64,000 bases of DNA, taken from the NCBI RefSeq assembly GCF_013393345.1, contig NZ_QJRF01000066.1, positions 124,001 to 188,000 of the forward strand. Reading direction: 5' to 3'. The notes beneath the pieces were generated by a model that saw only the letters and a program-made list of their open reading frames with translations, made no database searches and was not told the origin of the DNA. Position numbers and translations under genes: made by a program. Source of the DNA: Pseudomonas taiwanensis. GTDB lineage: Bacteria; Pseudomonadota; Gammaproteobacteria; Pseudomonadales; Pseudomonadaceae. Positions 1 to 7,851 of this stretch are shown piece by piece (positions within the stretch are counted from its first letter, which is position 1; each line of letters opens with the position of its first letter).

Positions 1-177
1 CCCGTGGATGTGAAGATCTACGCTCCGGCCCCCGGCTCGGTGAACCTTCCCCTGTCCAGCGCAGCGACCGTCAACGTCCAGGCTGCCGGCAGTAACCAGC
101 CTTTCTCCATCCTGCAGCCGTTCACGGTGATCAACTACATCATCTGCATGGAAGGGGTTTTCCCCTCCCGCAACTGA
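1..177 (+). CDS. Tail-collar domain protein (MdpB type), C-terminal end only
   Basis: The reading frame is open from the first base and stops at 175-177, leaving 58 residues; the start lies outside the window. The remnant aligns by eye with the C-terminus of the next gene: both have a K/Q-IYAPAPGSV segment, a QPF motif, a short Ile/Cys segment and the same ending GVFPSRN. The two are therefore tandem paralogues of the phage tail collar / microcystin-dependent protein family. In that family the C-terminus forms part of a trimeric fibre-like fold. The function in bacteria without a linked prophage is unknown. The family call rests mainly on the complete paralogue. Confidence 0.8.
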   Translation, partial: PVDVKIYAPAPGSVNLPLSSAATVNVQAAGSNQPFSILQPFTVINYIICMEGVFPSRN

Positions 178-195
178 CGGCGCGAGGACTCACGA

Positions 196-768
196 ATGGA
201 TATCGAAAGTTACCTCGGTGTGATCGCGCCCTTCGCGGGCAACTTCGCACCACGGAACTGGATGACCTGCAGCGGCCAGTTGTTGTCGATCCAGCAGAAC
301 CAGGCGCTGTTCGCCCTGCTGGGCGTCACCTATGGCGGCAACGGCGTCCAGAACTTCGGCCTGCCCAACCTCAACGGACGGGTACCGGTCGGGCAAAGTG
401 CCCAGCAGCCCCTCGGCCAGATGGCCGGTTCGGAAAACGTCACGCTGACCACGCTCAACCTGCCCACCCATACCCACGGCGCCACCGCCGAGGCGACTGT
501 GGTGCTGCAGTCGTCCACGACGGCAGCCGCCTCCGAGCAGCCTGCGGCAGACGCCACCCTGGCCCAGGCGCAGGGCGCCTCGGGCCGTACCGGTGTGACC
601 GTGCAGATCTACGCTCCGGCTCCGGGAAGCGTCCAGCTGCCGGTGCAGGCGAGCCTCCAGGTAACGCTGGGGCTCAGCGGCCAGAACCTGCCCACTGGCG
701 TGGTGCAGCCGTTCCTGGCACTGACCCAGTGCATCTGCACCCAGGGAGTGTTCCCGAGTCGCAACTGA
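196..768 (+). CDS. Tail-collar domain protein (MdpB / microcystin-dependent protein type)
   Basis: This 190-residue protein begins with the typical collar sequence: MDIESYLGVIAPFAGNFAPR, then a W..C.G..L.I..N.ALF.L.G..YGG...FGLP.L.GR.P core at about residues 20-62, then H-rich LPTHTHGA near residue 95. The C-terminal part is Ala/Thr/Val-rich and beta-prone, and ends in FPSRN like the gene before it. It has no signal peptide, so export would need a dedicated route. It lies 18 bp after its paralogue. No capsid, tail-tube or lysis genes are nearby, so a phage remnant is unlikely. The divergent operon of HlyD/M50 adaptors and tailoring enzymes that follows is the likely functional partner. The family is firm; the role is inference. 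Confidence 0.85.
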   Translation: MDIESYLGVIAPFAGNFAPRNWMTCSGQLLSIQQNQALFALLGVTYGGNGVQNFGLPNLNGRVPVGQSAQQPLGQMAGSENVTLTTLNLPTHTHGATAEATVVLQSSTTAAASEQPAADATLAQAQGASGRTGVTVQIYAPAPGSVQLPVQASLQVTLGLSGQNLPTGVVQPFLALTQCICTQGVFPSRN

Positions 769-790
769 CCCGGGCTGCCCGCTGCCAGGC

Positions 791-1093
791 CTAGTTGAAC
801 TGGGCCTGGTAGTGGCGCTGACCGTCGAGGGGAGAAACGATCGGGCTAAGGTGCAGCAGATACTCTTTTCCGCTGGCGCTCTTCAGGCGGTATTGCGCGT
901 CCAGCAGGAGCACGCTCATCGGAGTGGTGAAGATCAGCGAGAACGGCGTGCGGAATCCCGGATTGGGAGCACTGCCTTCCACCAGCCTCAGCAAGGTCAG
1001 CTCCACAGGTTCGGGCACCGTCTCGGCGGTGAAGACCTGGCCAACCTCAGAGGCGAACATCTTTGCGGTAAGGCCCTGGGTTTCGATGAACAT
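791..1093 (-). CDS. DUF6916-type small protein
   Basis: A 100-residue protein beginning MFIETQGLTAKMFASEVGQV, preceded by a good ribosome site (AGGGAGTG, 7 bases before ATG). It is rich in beta-prone segments, has no signal peptide or membrane helix, and contains F-S-L-I-F and Y-x-L-H-L-S-P strands with a HYQAQFN end. As I recall it, this pattern matches DUF6916, a family often found beside MdpB-type tail-collar genes. It is convergent with the tail-collar gene (22 bp apart). The linkage suggests a role in the same system, perhaps as chaperone or accessory part, but nothing in the sequence shows an activity. Confidence 0.65.
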   Translation of the reverse strand: MFIETQGLTAKMFASEVGQVFTAETVPEPVELTLLRLVEGSAPNPGFRTPFSLIFTTPMSVLLLDAQYRLKSASGKEYLLHLSPIVSPLDGQRHYQAQFN

Positions 1094-1160
1094 CTGGTCA
1101 CTCCCTGATCGTTAGGAATTCAGGCACGGGCCTGGGCGGTAGAGGAAATTACAGCAGCGC

Positions 1161-1652
1161 ATGATCGAGATAAAGACGACTGACATGCTGACCAAGCGGG
1201 TAGCCAATGCGGCCGACGAGCCCTGGATGCGTCAGCTCTTCGCCCAGTTGCGCGGGCTGGACCCGGCCATGATTGCTGCCTGCCCCGCCCTTCTCGAACA
1301 GCAATGGCAGCTCCAGCAACGAGTTTTCGCCAGCCACTATCCCGAAGCCCACACGGAACTGGTGCTGCTGGACGATGCGCCCATCGGGCTCATTACCCTT
1401 CATGAAGGCGCCAGCACCATACGCGTGCTGGAAATCGGCCTGGAAGCCCATCATCGCGGGCGCGGCTACGGCCAATGGCTGCTGGGGGATCTCACCCGCC
1501 GCGCAGACCGGCAATGCAAAGCGCTGGAACTTGCGGTCATGGGGCACAACCCGGCGATCCGCCTTTACCAGCGCCTGGGATTCCGCGCCTTGCCCGCAAG
1601 CACGGACGAGGTGCAGCTGCAGATGCGCCGCGAGCCCGTTCAGCGCGACTGA
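1161..1652 (+). CDS. GNAT-family N-acetyltransferase
   Basis: A 163-residue single-domain GNAT enzyme, which would move an acetyl group from acetyl-CoA to an amine. The CoA-binding motif A is visible as IGLEAHHRGRGYGQWLLGDL (about residues 93-112), followed by the motif B segment ELAVMGHNPAIRLYQRLGF (about 123-141). The substrate cannot be read from the sequence. An alternative start at 1185 (MLTKRVANAADEP) would fit the family N-terminus better; no strong ribosome site decides between them. The 3' end overlaps the convergent sulfotransferase gene by 13 bases. Similar acetyltransferases occur beside tail-collar genes in pseudomonads, so it may act on a component of that system. Confidence 0.8.
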   Translation: MIEIKTTDMLTKRVANAADEPWMRQLFAQLRGLDPAMIAACPALLEQQWQLQQRVFASHYPEAHTELVLLDDAPIGLITLHEGASTIRVLEIGLEAHHRGRGYGQWLLGDLTRRADRQCKALELAVMGHNPAIRLYQRLGFRALPASTDEVQLQMRREPVQRD

Positions 1653-2608
1653 TCCAGACGCAGCGCCTCCAGCGCCTGGTAAGGACCTTCCGCCCAGCGA
1701 GACACTGCATCGCGCAAGGCAGCCGGTGCCGAATCGCGTTTCTGCTGCGCGTCCGCCGCAAACGTCTCGCCTGGCCGTTTGGCATTCTGCCGACTGGCAG
1801 CCATGACCACCTCCAGCTGATCCGGAGCCAGCCGCAACCGTTCGCGCAGCTGGCCCACAGCAGCGTGGGGCAGCTCGCTGTAATTGAGCGCCAGCCCACC
1901 GTATTCCCGGCACATCGCGGCCGCCTGCTCCAGCAGGCGCCCCAGCCGCCTGACGATGTAGTCCTCGCGTGGCACCGTGGCTTCCCCCGTCTCGTTCAGC
2001 GGTGAAACCCCGAGCTGTCCGGGAATCATGTGCATGCCGGGCATCAGCAGGTGCGACGCGGCGATCTCCAGGGGATCGCGATAGAGGAACACCCAGGGCG
2101 TATCCGGGAAGCAGCGCCGCAGGATGGGTAATTCGAACAGGTTCCAGGCATCCAGTTTGACCACCAGGTGCCGCGCCGAAGGCGATGGGGCCTGACCCAA
2201 TGCCGAAAGCATCGCGACAACGGCAGCCTCCTGGACAGCGCCGGCGAGACCGTCCTGATAGTGACCACGCAGCAGGCTGTCCAGAGGCGGAGGCTCGGAC
2301 AGGACCACATGGCTGTCGAGGCAGGCCAGCATCTGCGCGATCAGGGTAGAACCGCAGCGGGAGGCATGAAAGATGAAAGCATCTGGCGCCAGGCCGGGGC
2401 TTGCGGCCTGCCAGGCCAGCAACGCCTGGATGCTGGTCTCGCGCCGAAACGCCTGATTGAAGGGCAGGCGCAGGGCCTGATCCACGTCGTCGCGAAAGAA
2501 GGGCCGGGTCAACCGCTGCTCGCCAAACCAGCACCAGTCCACCCGCCACTCGCCTTCCTGCTGCCACGCTCGGATGGGCAGCCAGCCGCTGAAATCTTCC
2601 GGGTTCAT
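1640..2608 (-). CDS. Sulfotransferase-like protein
   Basis: A 322-residue protein with the two PAPS-binding signatures of sulfotransferases: a 5'-phosphosulfate loop, FHASRCGSTLIAQML, near residues 82-96, and a 3'-phosphate motif, FLYRDPLEIAASHL, near residues 176-189. The predicted reaction is transfer of sulfate from PAPS to a hydroxyl or tyrosine; the acceptor is unknown. It is the last gene of a five-gene operon. The start at 2608 makes an ATGA overlap with the hydroxylase stop; an in-frame ATG at 2617 is the alternative. Pairing with a peptide-type hydroxylase suggests it finishes a modification of an exported protein or peptide, which is inference. Host-style sulfotransferase folds are uncommon in a transport operon. 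Confidence 0.72.
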   Translation of the reverse strand: MNPEDFSGWLPIRAWQQEGEWRVDWCWFGEQRLTRPFFRDDVDQALRLPFNQAFRRETSIQALLAWQAASPGLAPDAFIFHASRCGSTLIAQMLACLDSHVVLSEPPPLDSLLRGHYQDGLAGAVQEAAVVAMLSALGQAPSPSARHLVVKLDAWNLFELPILRRCFPDTPWVFLYRDPLEIAASHLLMPGMHMIPGQLGVSPLNETGEATVPREDYIVRRLGRLLEQAAAMCREYGGLALNYSELPHAAVGQLRERLRLAPDQLEVVMAASRQNAKRPGETFAADAQQKRDSAPAALRDAVSRWAEGPYQALEALRLDQSR

Positions 2609-3405
2609 GCTCGCCATTGATCGTTCCATGCCCGCTTGCCCTGGCGCATCGCCGCCAGGACTTCCGCTTCAGAAAAATACAGGTCGTGCTCGGCGCCCAT
2701 GGCTACTGCCGCACGCTGAAATTCACCCATATCAGTCAGTGCGCGCAGGCGCCGGGCCAACTGCGCATCCCGCTCCACCAGTTCGCGGAAGCGGGCAAAT
2801 GCCTGCCCCGCCCTCCCCGGCTGTAGCGCGGGTGTGTCGGGCAGCCCCTGCTCGATGAGTCCAAGCAGCCAATCGTTGGGCTGGCAATCCAGCACCAGGT
2901 GAATGCGCTCGCCCGGCCCGGGGTTATCCACACGATGCGGGCGGGACAGATCGAGGAACCAGCATTGCCCCGGCTGCATGGGCGCTTGCAGGCCATCAAC
3001 GAGGAACTCCACCCCTGTCGGACTCAGCAGCGGCACGTGCAGGCGCAGGTCGCTGCCTGGCATGCCGAGGTCAGGGTCGCAGTGTTCATGGATGCGCGAG
3101 CCTGGCCCCAGGCGCAGCAAGCGCGCACTGCGCACCGTGGTGTGGAAGGCATCCAGCAGTTCGTTCCAGGCGGCCTCTCGTTGCCACCAGCCACTGCGAA
3201 CCGGCTCGCCCTGTCCGGGAGCCAGCGGCAATGGCGCATCGTCTGGAGCGATCAGAGCGACACCGCTCCAGTCACCCTCGTAGTAGCCGGTATTGAAGTG
3301 GCCCTGCCACGCGGCATCGTCGATTCGCCCCAGGGCTTCCAGCAGAGGTGCCAGCTCGAACGTCAAAGGCAGGCGCGAGCAAATCGGCATTGGGGGGATT
3401 GGCAT
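2605..3405 (-). CDS. Aspartyl/asparaginyl beta-hydroxylase family protein
   Basis: A 266-residue cupin-type Fe(II)/2-oxoglutarate dioxygenase. The N-terminal half carries the metal motif, IHEHCDPD followed by LRLHVPLL (around residues 121-140). The distal part is QCWFLDLSRPHRVDNPG...RIHLVLD (about 168-195), which supplies the second metal His and the 2-oxoglutarate Arg. Family members hydroxylate Asp/Asn or similar side chains in peptides and proteins. It starts 24 bp after the M50/HlyD gene and overlaps the sulfotransferase, so it is translated in the same operon. The C-terminal 70 residues (FARFRELVERDAQLARRLRAL region) are helical and may serve substrate binding. The target is unknown. Confidence 0.8.
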   Translation of the reverse strand: MPIPPMPICSRLPLTFELAPLLEALGRIDDAAWQGHFNTGYYEGDWSGVALIAPDDAPLPLAPGQGEPVRSGWWQREAAWNELLDAFHTTVRSARLLRLGPGSRIHEHCDPDLGMPGSDLRLHVPLLSPTGVEFLVDGLQAPMQPGQCWFLDLSRPHRVDNPGPGERIHLVLDCQPNDWLLGLIEQGLPDTPALQPGRAGQAFARFRELVERDAQLARRLRALTDMGEFQRAAVAMGAEHDLYFSEAEVLAAMRQGKRAWNDQWRA

Positions 3406-3429
3406 GGAACCGTCCTTGCTCCTTGGAAA

Positions 3430-5523
3430 TCAGAAACCGCTTTCCCTCACCCCCAGCGCCGCCAGACGGCGCCAGGCGAAACCGAGGACCGACTGCCCTT
3501 CCCCGTCCAGAACCACCACGCCGCGCAGCGGCTGGGCCGGGTGGATGGAATCGTCCAGCAGGCTAAGACGCACGCCGTACTGGGCCTGCACCGGCTCGGC
3601 GCGGTGCTGGGCATCGCGGCGCACGGCGATGGGGCCGTGATGATCGGAACTGAGCGCTTCCAGCTCCAGGTAAGCGACGCCGGTGGCATCCACCTCCTCC
3701 AGCCGTACCGGAATTGCGGGGCGCGCCGGGTCGTCGGCGATGAAGCGGCCCTCCGCCCCCGACTGCACGCGCCAGAGATATTCTTCGGCCAGGTAGCCGC
3801 GCAGTCGCTGGCCGGGTTCCACCACTCGCGCCAGGGCCTCCTGCGGGCTTAGCCAACGCCCAACCGTGAGATCGGGCAGCAGGTCGCGCACGACGCCAGC
3901 CTGGGGTGCGCGCAGTTGCAGGCGTTCGCGCTGGGCGGCCAGGCCGCGGTACTCGGCCACGGCCTCGGCCAGTCGCTGTTCGAGGATGCCGGCGTCGGCG
4001 GCGGTTTCACTGCGCCCTGCCTGGCGGCGTAGTTGCAGTTGGAGGATTTCGATCTCGCGGCGAACGATGGACTGGCGCGAATCCAGGTCAGGGGATTCCA
4101 GTTCCAGCAGCAGCGTGCCCTGCTCCACCGCCTGACCATCCTTCACCTGCAACGCCTTCAGCCGTGCCGCCACAGGCGCATGCAGGGCCGTGGCACGGGA
4201 GGCTTCGAGTAACGCGGGGACCTCGACCGAACTGCGCCACGGCAGCACCAGCAGGGCCAGCAGCACCAGCAGTCCACTGCCGGTCAGCAGTACCTTGCGC
4301 GGGTTCGCCTGATCGCGGCGCTGCCACCACTCCAGCAACTCCTTCCAGATCGGCAGGCCGATGAACCAGACCAGCTCCACCAGCATCAGGAAGATGCCCA
4401 GCACCTTGAAGAACAGGTGATAGACCGCCAGGGCGATACCGAAGAACAGCACCGCGCGCCACAGCCAAGAGCCATAGCCCCAGGTGATCAGTCGCCGTGC
4501 CATGGCGGGCTGCCAAGGTTCGGGCATGGGCTCGCCGTAGCCGAACAAGACCTCGCGCAGGCGCCAACGGCACAGGGCAAAGGCGCGCGCCTGGAGGTTG
4601 TCCACGCCCCAGAGATCGCTGAGCAGGAAGTAGCCGTCGAAACGCATGAAGGGGTTGAGGTTGATCAGCAGCGTGGTGATCCAGGTGGCGCTGGCCAGCA
4701 TGAAGGCCGAGGTGCGCAGCGGGCCGTCCGGCAGCAGCGACCAGGCCAGCAACGCCAACACCGCCAGTACCAGTTCGGCGAGCACACCACCGGCGCCGAT
4801 CAGCAATCGTGAGCGCCTGTCATTGACCCGCCAGGCGTCGCTGACGTCGGTGTAGAACATCGGCAGCAGGACCATGAAGGCCAGGCCCATGCTCTGCACC
4901 CGGCAGCCAGCGCGCTTGGCCATGAAGGCATGGCCGAATTCGTGGCAGAGCTTGGCAAAGGTCAGGGCCACGCCGAAGGCCACCGCCCCACCGAGGCTGA
5001 ACAGGTGCGGGAAGGTGGCGATGAAGCGCTGCCAGTCGCGCACCACCAGAAACAGCCCGAGGGCAAACACCAGCGGCAGGCCCCAGCGCAGCAACCAATG
5101 GCCATTGCGCTCCAGCACGGGCCAGGCGCGGTTGAGGAAGGCGTCTGGGCGCCACAGCGGAATGCGGAAGAACAGGTATTGATGCAGCACGCGCTTGCCC
5201 AGGCTCTGCTGCTGGGCAGCGGACTTCATCGCGTAGCTGGCGCGCTGATCCTCATCCGACGCGGCGATCAGGTCATGCCCGCGCAGAAAACGCAGCATCT
5301 CTTCCAGCTCAGCACCGCCCAGGGGCAGGCCCGGCTCGGCGTTGGCGGCCTCCAGCACCCGCTGCGGATCGCTCAGCGCCCAGTGGCGCAGCAGGCGCAC
5401 GGCAGCGGCGCCCAGCTTGAAATAGCGGCCGCGCAAGGGATCGGCCAGGGTCCACTGGGGAGCACCGTCCAGGCCAGGCGCGGCCGGTGACAGCTGAAGG
5501 TCAGGACGCAGCGCGGGCAGCAT
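3430..5523 (-). CDS. PqqD-like / M50 peptidase-like / HlyD fusion membrane protein
   Basis: A 697-residue protein with three parts. Residues 20-95 (WTLADPLRGRYFKLG...LLRHW) resemble a PqqD-type winged helix, the fold that binds leader peptides in RiPP systems. Residues about 140-430 hold roughly seven membrane helices with the site-2 protease signatures HEFGH (194-198) and NPFMRFDGYF (290-299), so the zinc site looks intact. Residues 430-697 form a HlyD/biotinyl-lipoyl adaptor with a coiled-coil hairpin, ending in a periplasmic beta region. Its start overlaps the stop of the GAF-HlyD gene by one base. A protease-like membrane domain fused to an adaptor suggests cleavage or gating coupled to export. 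The exact role is unknown; the domain reading is confident. Confidence 0.8.
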   Translation of the reverse strand: MLPALRPDLQLSPAAPGLDGAPQWTLADPLRGRYFKLGAAAVRLLRHWALSDPQRVLEAANAEPGLPLGGAELEEMLRFLRGHDLIAASDEDQRASYAMKSAAQQQSLGKRVLHQYLFFRIPLWRPDAFLNRAWPVLERNGHWLLRWGLPLVFALGLFLVVRDWQRFIATFPHLFSLGGAVAFGVALTFAKLCHEFGHAFMAKRAGCRVQSMGLAFMVLLPMFYTDVSDAWRVNDRRSRLLIGAGGVLAELVLAVLALLAWSLLPDGPLRTSAFMLASATWITTLLINLNPFMRFDGYFLLSDLWGVDNLQARAFALCRWRLREVLFGYGEPMPEPWQPAMARRLITWGYGSWLWRAVLFFGIALAVYHLFFKVLGIFLMLVELVWFIGLPIWKELLEWWQRRDQANPRKVLLTGSGLLVLLALLVLPWRSSVEVPALLEASRATALHAPVAARLKALQVKDGQAVEQGTLLLELESPDLDSRQSIVRREIEILQLQLRRQAGRSETAADAGILEQRLAEAVAEYRGLAAQRERLQLRAPQAGVVRDLLPDLTVGRWLSPQEALARVVEPGQRLRGYLAEEYLWRVQSGAEGRFIADDPARPAIPVRLEEVDATGVAYLELEALSSDHHGPIAVRRDAQHRAEPVQAQYGVRLSLLDDSIHPAQPLRGVVVLDGEGQSVLGFAWRRLAALGVRESGF

Positions 5524-6842
5524 CAGAAGCCCAGGCTCTGACGCAACGCGGCGAGCGGCCGGCGCAGCAGGTAGTAGGCCAATGGCGCGCGGTCGCCGAA
5601 GAGTTTGGCGGTGCCTCGCAGACCGATACGCGGCGGAGCGTCACTGAAGGCGGCATCGAGGCGGTAGGCCAGTTGCCCGGCGGCGGTGGACTGGGCCTCA
5701 TAGGCGGAACGTTCGAGGCGCGCGGCATGACGGTTGAGCGGATCGCTGTCGAGGAACAGCGCCACTTCGGCGCCGGGTTGCAGGGCGATGGCATCCCCCA
5801 CCGGCAGCTCGATGCGCAGTTCGGCCTGGGTCGGATCGGCGATCTGCATCAGTCGCTCGCCGGTCTGCACCGGCTTGCCGGTAAGGCGCTCGGCGTCGGC
5901 GAATACCGCAATACCGGCACGTTCGGCGCGTACCTCGCTACGCGCCAGCAGCTGGCGGGCATAGTCACGCTCGGCGCGCTTCTGCTCCACTCGAGCCGCG
6001 AGCAGGTCAATGCGCGCGCTGGATTCCGCATCGGCAAAGGCACGTTGTGTGTTGGCCTTGAGTTCGGCCTCGGCGACGCCCAGGGCGCGCTCGGCAACGT
6101 CGGCCTGGGCCTTGAGACTGGTGGCATCGAAGCGCACCAGCAGGTCGCCCGCAGCGACGTTCTGATTGGGCTTGACCAGGAACTCGGCGATCACCCCGTC
6201 CAGCGGCGCTGCGACCACCCGGCCCCCCTGGGGCACCACTTCGGCGGGCGCCAGCACCGATTGGCGCACCGGGATCAGGAGCAGCAGACAGAGTCCGCCG
6301 GCAATGGCCAGCAGCTTCTTCTTCGGCCAGCGCAGGCGCCAGGGTTTGCGCGGCTGCAGTGCCAGCCAGGCGTGGGCGTAGGTGTCACCAAGCTGGGTCA
6401 GCAACGCCAGCTCGGCGTCATTGAAAGCATGCTCGCGGGCCAGCCAGAGCCCACCAAAGACTTCACCACCACGGTCTTTCAGAGGAACCCAGCACGCGTG
6501 GGCGGCGGACAACGCCTGCCAATCGGCGCGGGACTGCTCGTCGAGGGATTCGGCGTCGATGGCGGCCGTTGCGCTTAACCGGTCCTGGCCAAGCAACTGC
6601 GCGGCGGCGCGTTCGACAAAGGCCACGAAGGGCGCGTTGGGCTCCACCAGGCTGATCCCGGTCAGCGCCTGCACCTTGCCGGCGATCAGCAACGCCGCAT
6701 GGCGAAAGCCGAACAGGGCCTGGCCGTCGTTGACCATGGCGAAGGCCAGCTGCTCGGTGCTGATCTTCTGGCGAGCCTGTTGCTGCAGGCCGAGAAAGAG
6801 CGCGAAGACGCGCTCGACTGCCCCCGGTGCAGCTGCGTTCAT
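5523..6842 (-). CDS. HlyD-family adaptor with N-terminal GAF-like domain
   Basis: A 439-residue protein. Residues 1-185 look like a cytoplasmic GAF-type sensor (LAFAMVNDGQALFGFRHAAL; later CWVPLKDRGGEVFGGLWLA; FNDAELALLTQLGD). One membrane helix follows near 210-230 (LLAIAGGLCLLLLIPV). Then comes a periplasmic HlyD domain with a lipoyl half (VVAAPLDGVIAEFLVKPNQN, FDATSLKAQ), a coiled coil and the second lipoyl half (ERAGIAVFADAERLTGKPVQ). The ATGA overlap with the upstream adaptor and the one-base overlap with the M50 gene show tight coupling. A GAF domain suggests export is gated by a small ligand or the redox state. Classic HlyD proteins have only a short cytoplasmic tail, so this one is unusual. 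Confidence 0.8.
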   Translation of the reverse strand: MNAAAPGAVERVFALFLGLQQQARQKISTEQLAFAMVNDGQALFGFRHAALLIAGKVQALTGISLVEPNAPFVAFVERAAAQLLGQDRLSATAAIDAESLDEQSRADWQALSAAHACWVPLKDRGGEVFGGLWLAREHAFNDAELALLTQLGDTYAHAWLALQPRKPWRLRWPKKKLLAIAGGLCLLLLIPVRQSVLAPAEVVPQGGRVVAAPLDGVIAEFLVKPNQNVAAGDLLVRFDATSLKAQADVAERALGVAEAELKANTQRAFADAESSARIDLLAARVEQKRAERDYARQLLARSEVRAERAGIAVFADAERLTGKPVQTGERLMQIADPTQAELRIELPVGDAIALQPGAEVALFLDSDPLNRHAARLERSAYEAQSTAAGQLAYRLDAAFSDAPPRIGLRGTAKLFGDRAPLAYYLLRRPLAALRQSLGF

Positions 6843-7618
6843 GGCTTCTCCGGGAAGTGCGCGGTGCCACTCATACCGGCCAACAGGCCAGGTGCCTCGG
6901 CAGGCAGACCGCCGATCAGCAGCAGGGTCTGGCTACCTTCGTCGATGCGCGCGCCAAGGCGCTTGACCACCGCGTGCAACGGCTGGCCGGTTTCGTCGGG
7001 CACGAATTCGAAGGCCTGCTCGGGCTTGAGCCGGCTCAGCCAGCGCGAGGGCACCAGCAGGTGGATCTCCAGGGTGCGGTTGTCCACCACATCCAGCAGC
7101 GGCGCGCCACTGGCGACGCTCTCATGGGGCTGCACCTTGCGCGCCACCACCTGGCCGTCGAAGGGGGCCTTCACCTGGCAGCGCTGTACCTGCACCTGGT
7201 AGACCTGCGCTTCGGCCTGGGACTGCGCCTGGCGCGCCTCGGCCAGGGCCACTTCGAAACGGCCGACGGAATTGAGGGCAGCCAGTTGCTGCTTGTTCTT
7301 CAGTTCTTCGCGGGCGGCGCGCACGGCGGAATTGGCGGCGTTGAGCTGGGCCTGGTAGGCGCTGCAGTCGAAGCGCACCAGCACCTCGCCCTTCTTGAAC
7401 GCCTGGCCTTCGGCATAGGGCATTTCGACGATGCGCCCGGCCAGTTCGCTGGCCAGGACGGCCTGGTTGCGCGCACGCAGCACGCCACGGGCTTCACTGC
7501 CCGAAGCGCTCGCTGCAGCGGGGACGTCGAGCAAGGGATCCTGCGCGGGCGGCTCATCCGCCCCTGCGGTAGCGATCAGCCCAACCAAGCCCAACAACGT
7601 CCACAGCGTGCGTTTCAT
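6839..7618 (-). CDS. HlyD/RND-type periplasmic adaptor, first gene of the operon
   Basis: A 259-residue periplasmic adaptor. The start at 7618 is chosen because AGGGA lies about 10 bases upstream and it gives a clean signal peptide (MKRTLWTLLGLVGLIATAGA). The mature part has a membrane-fusion layout: a lipoyl segment (LASELAGRIVEMPYAEGQAF, FDCSAYQAQ), a coiled-coil hairpin of about 60 residues, the second lipoyl half (CQVKAPFDGQVVARKVQPHE) and a beta-barrel-like end. It is shorter than full RND adaptors and lacks a clear membrane-proximal domain. It leads the five-gene operon and overlaps the GAF-HlyD gene by 4 bases. It probably forms one adaptor ring with the two proteins encoded after it; the outer-membrane channel is not in the window. 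Confidence 0.78.
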   Translation of the reverse strand: MKRTLWTLLGLVGLIATAGADEPPAQDPLLDVPAAASASGSEARGVLRARNQAVLASELAGRIVEMPYAEGQAFKKGEVLVRFDCSAYQAQLNAANSAVRAAREELKNKQQLAALNSVGRFEVALAEARQAQSQAEAQVYQVQVQRCQVKAPFDGQVVARKVQPHESVASGAPLLDVVDNRTLEIHLLVPSRWLSRLKPEQAFEFVPDETGQPLHAVVKRLGARIDEGSQTLLLIGGLPAEAPGLLAGMSGTAHFPEKP

Positions 7619-7733
7619 CAAGGCCATTCCCTGGAAAGAAGTGGGCAAGAGTCTATGAGAGCTGTCGGACAATAGGAATCTGGTCGGAGGAATTATCTTG
7701 CCACCATGGAGGACCCAGCGCTGGGTGAAGCAC

Positions 7734-7793
7734 GTGTAGGAGCTAGCTTGCTAGCGAATGCCGGCCATTTCGCCAGCAAGCTGGCTCCTACAG
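7734..7793. repeat. REP-type inverted pair
   Basis: GTAGGAGCTAGCTTGCTAGC on the left is mirrored by GCCAGCAAGCTGGCTCCTAC on the right, giving a long imperfect hairpin. This is the common pseudomonad REP sequence; the inverted pairing is REPIN-like. It lies between the adaptor operon and the convergent end of the aldo/keto reductase gene. Confidence 0.85.
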
Positions 7794-7821
7794 ACAATGC
7801 GCGCTGTAGCGACGGTCGATC

Positions 7822-7845
7822 GTGTAGGAGCTAGCTTGGCGAATC
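7822..7845 (+). repeat. Single REP-type unit (shortened)
   Basis: GTGTAGGAGCTAGCTTGGCG repeats the left arm of the pair 30 bp upstream but lacks the central part of the stem, so it is a degraded third copy. Confidence 0.7.
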
Positions 7846-7851
7846 CGCACC

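Noticed and set aside
1-768. Prophage remnant, because of tail-collar domains
   Set aside because: No capsid, portal, terminase, lysis or integrase genes accompany them, and base composition matches the surroundings.
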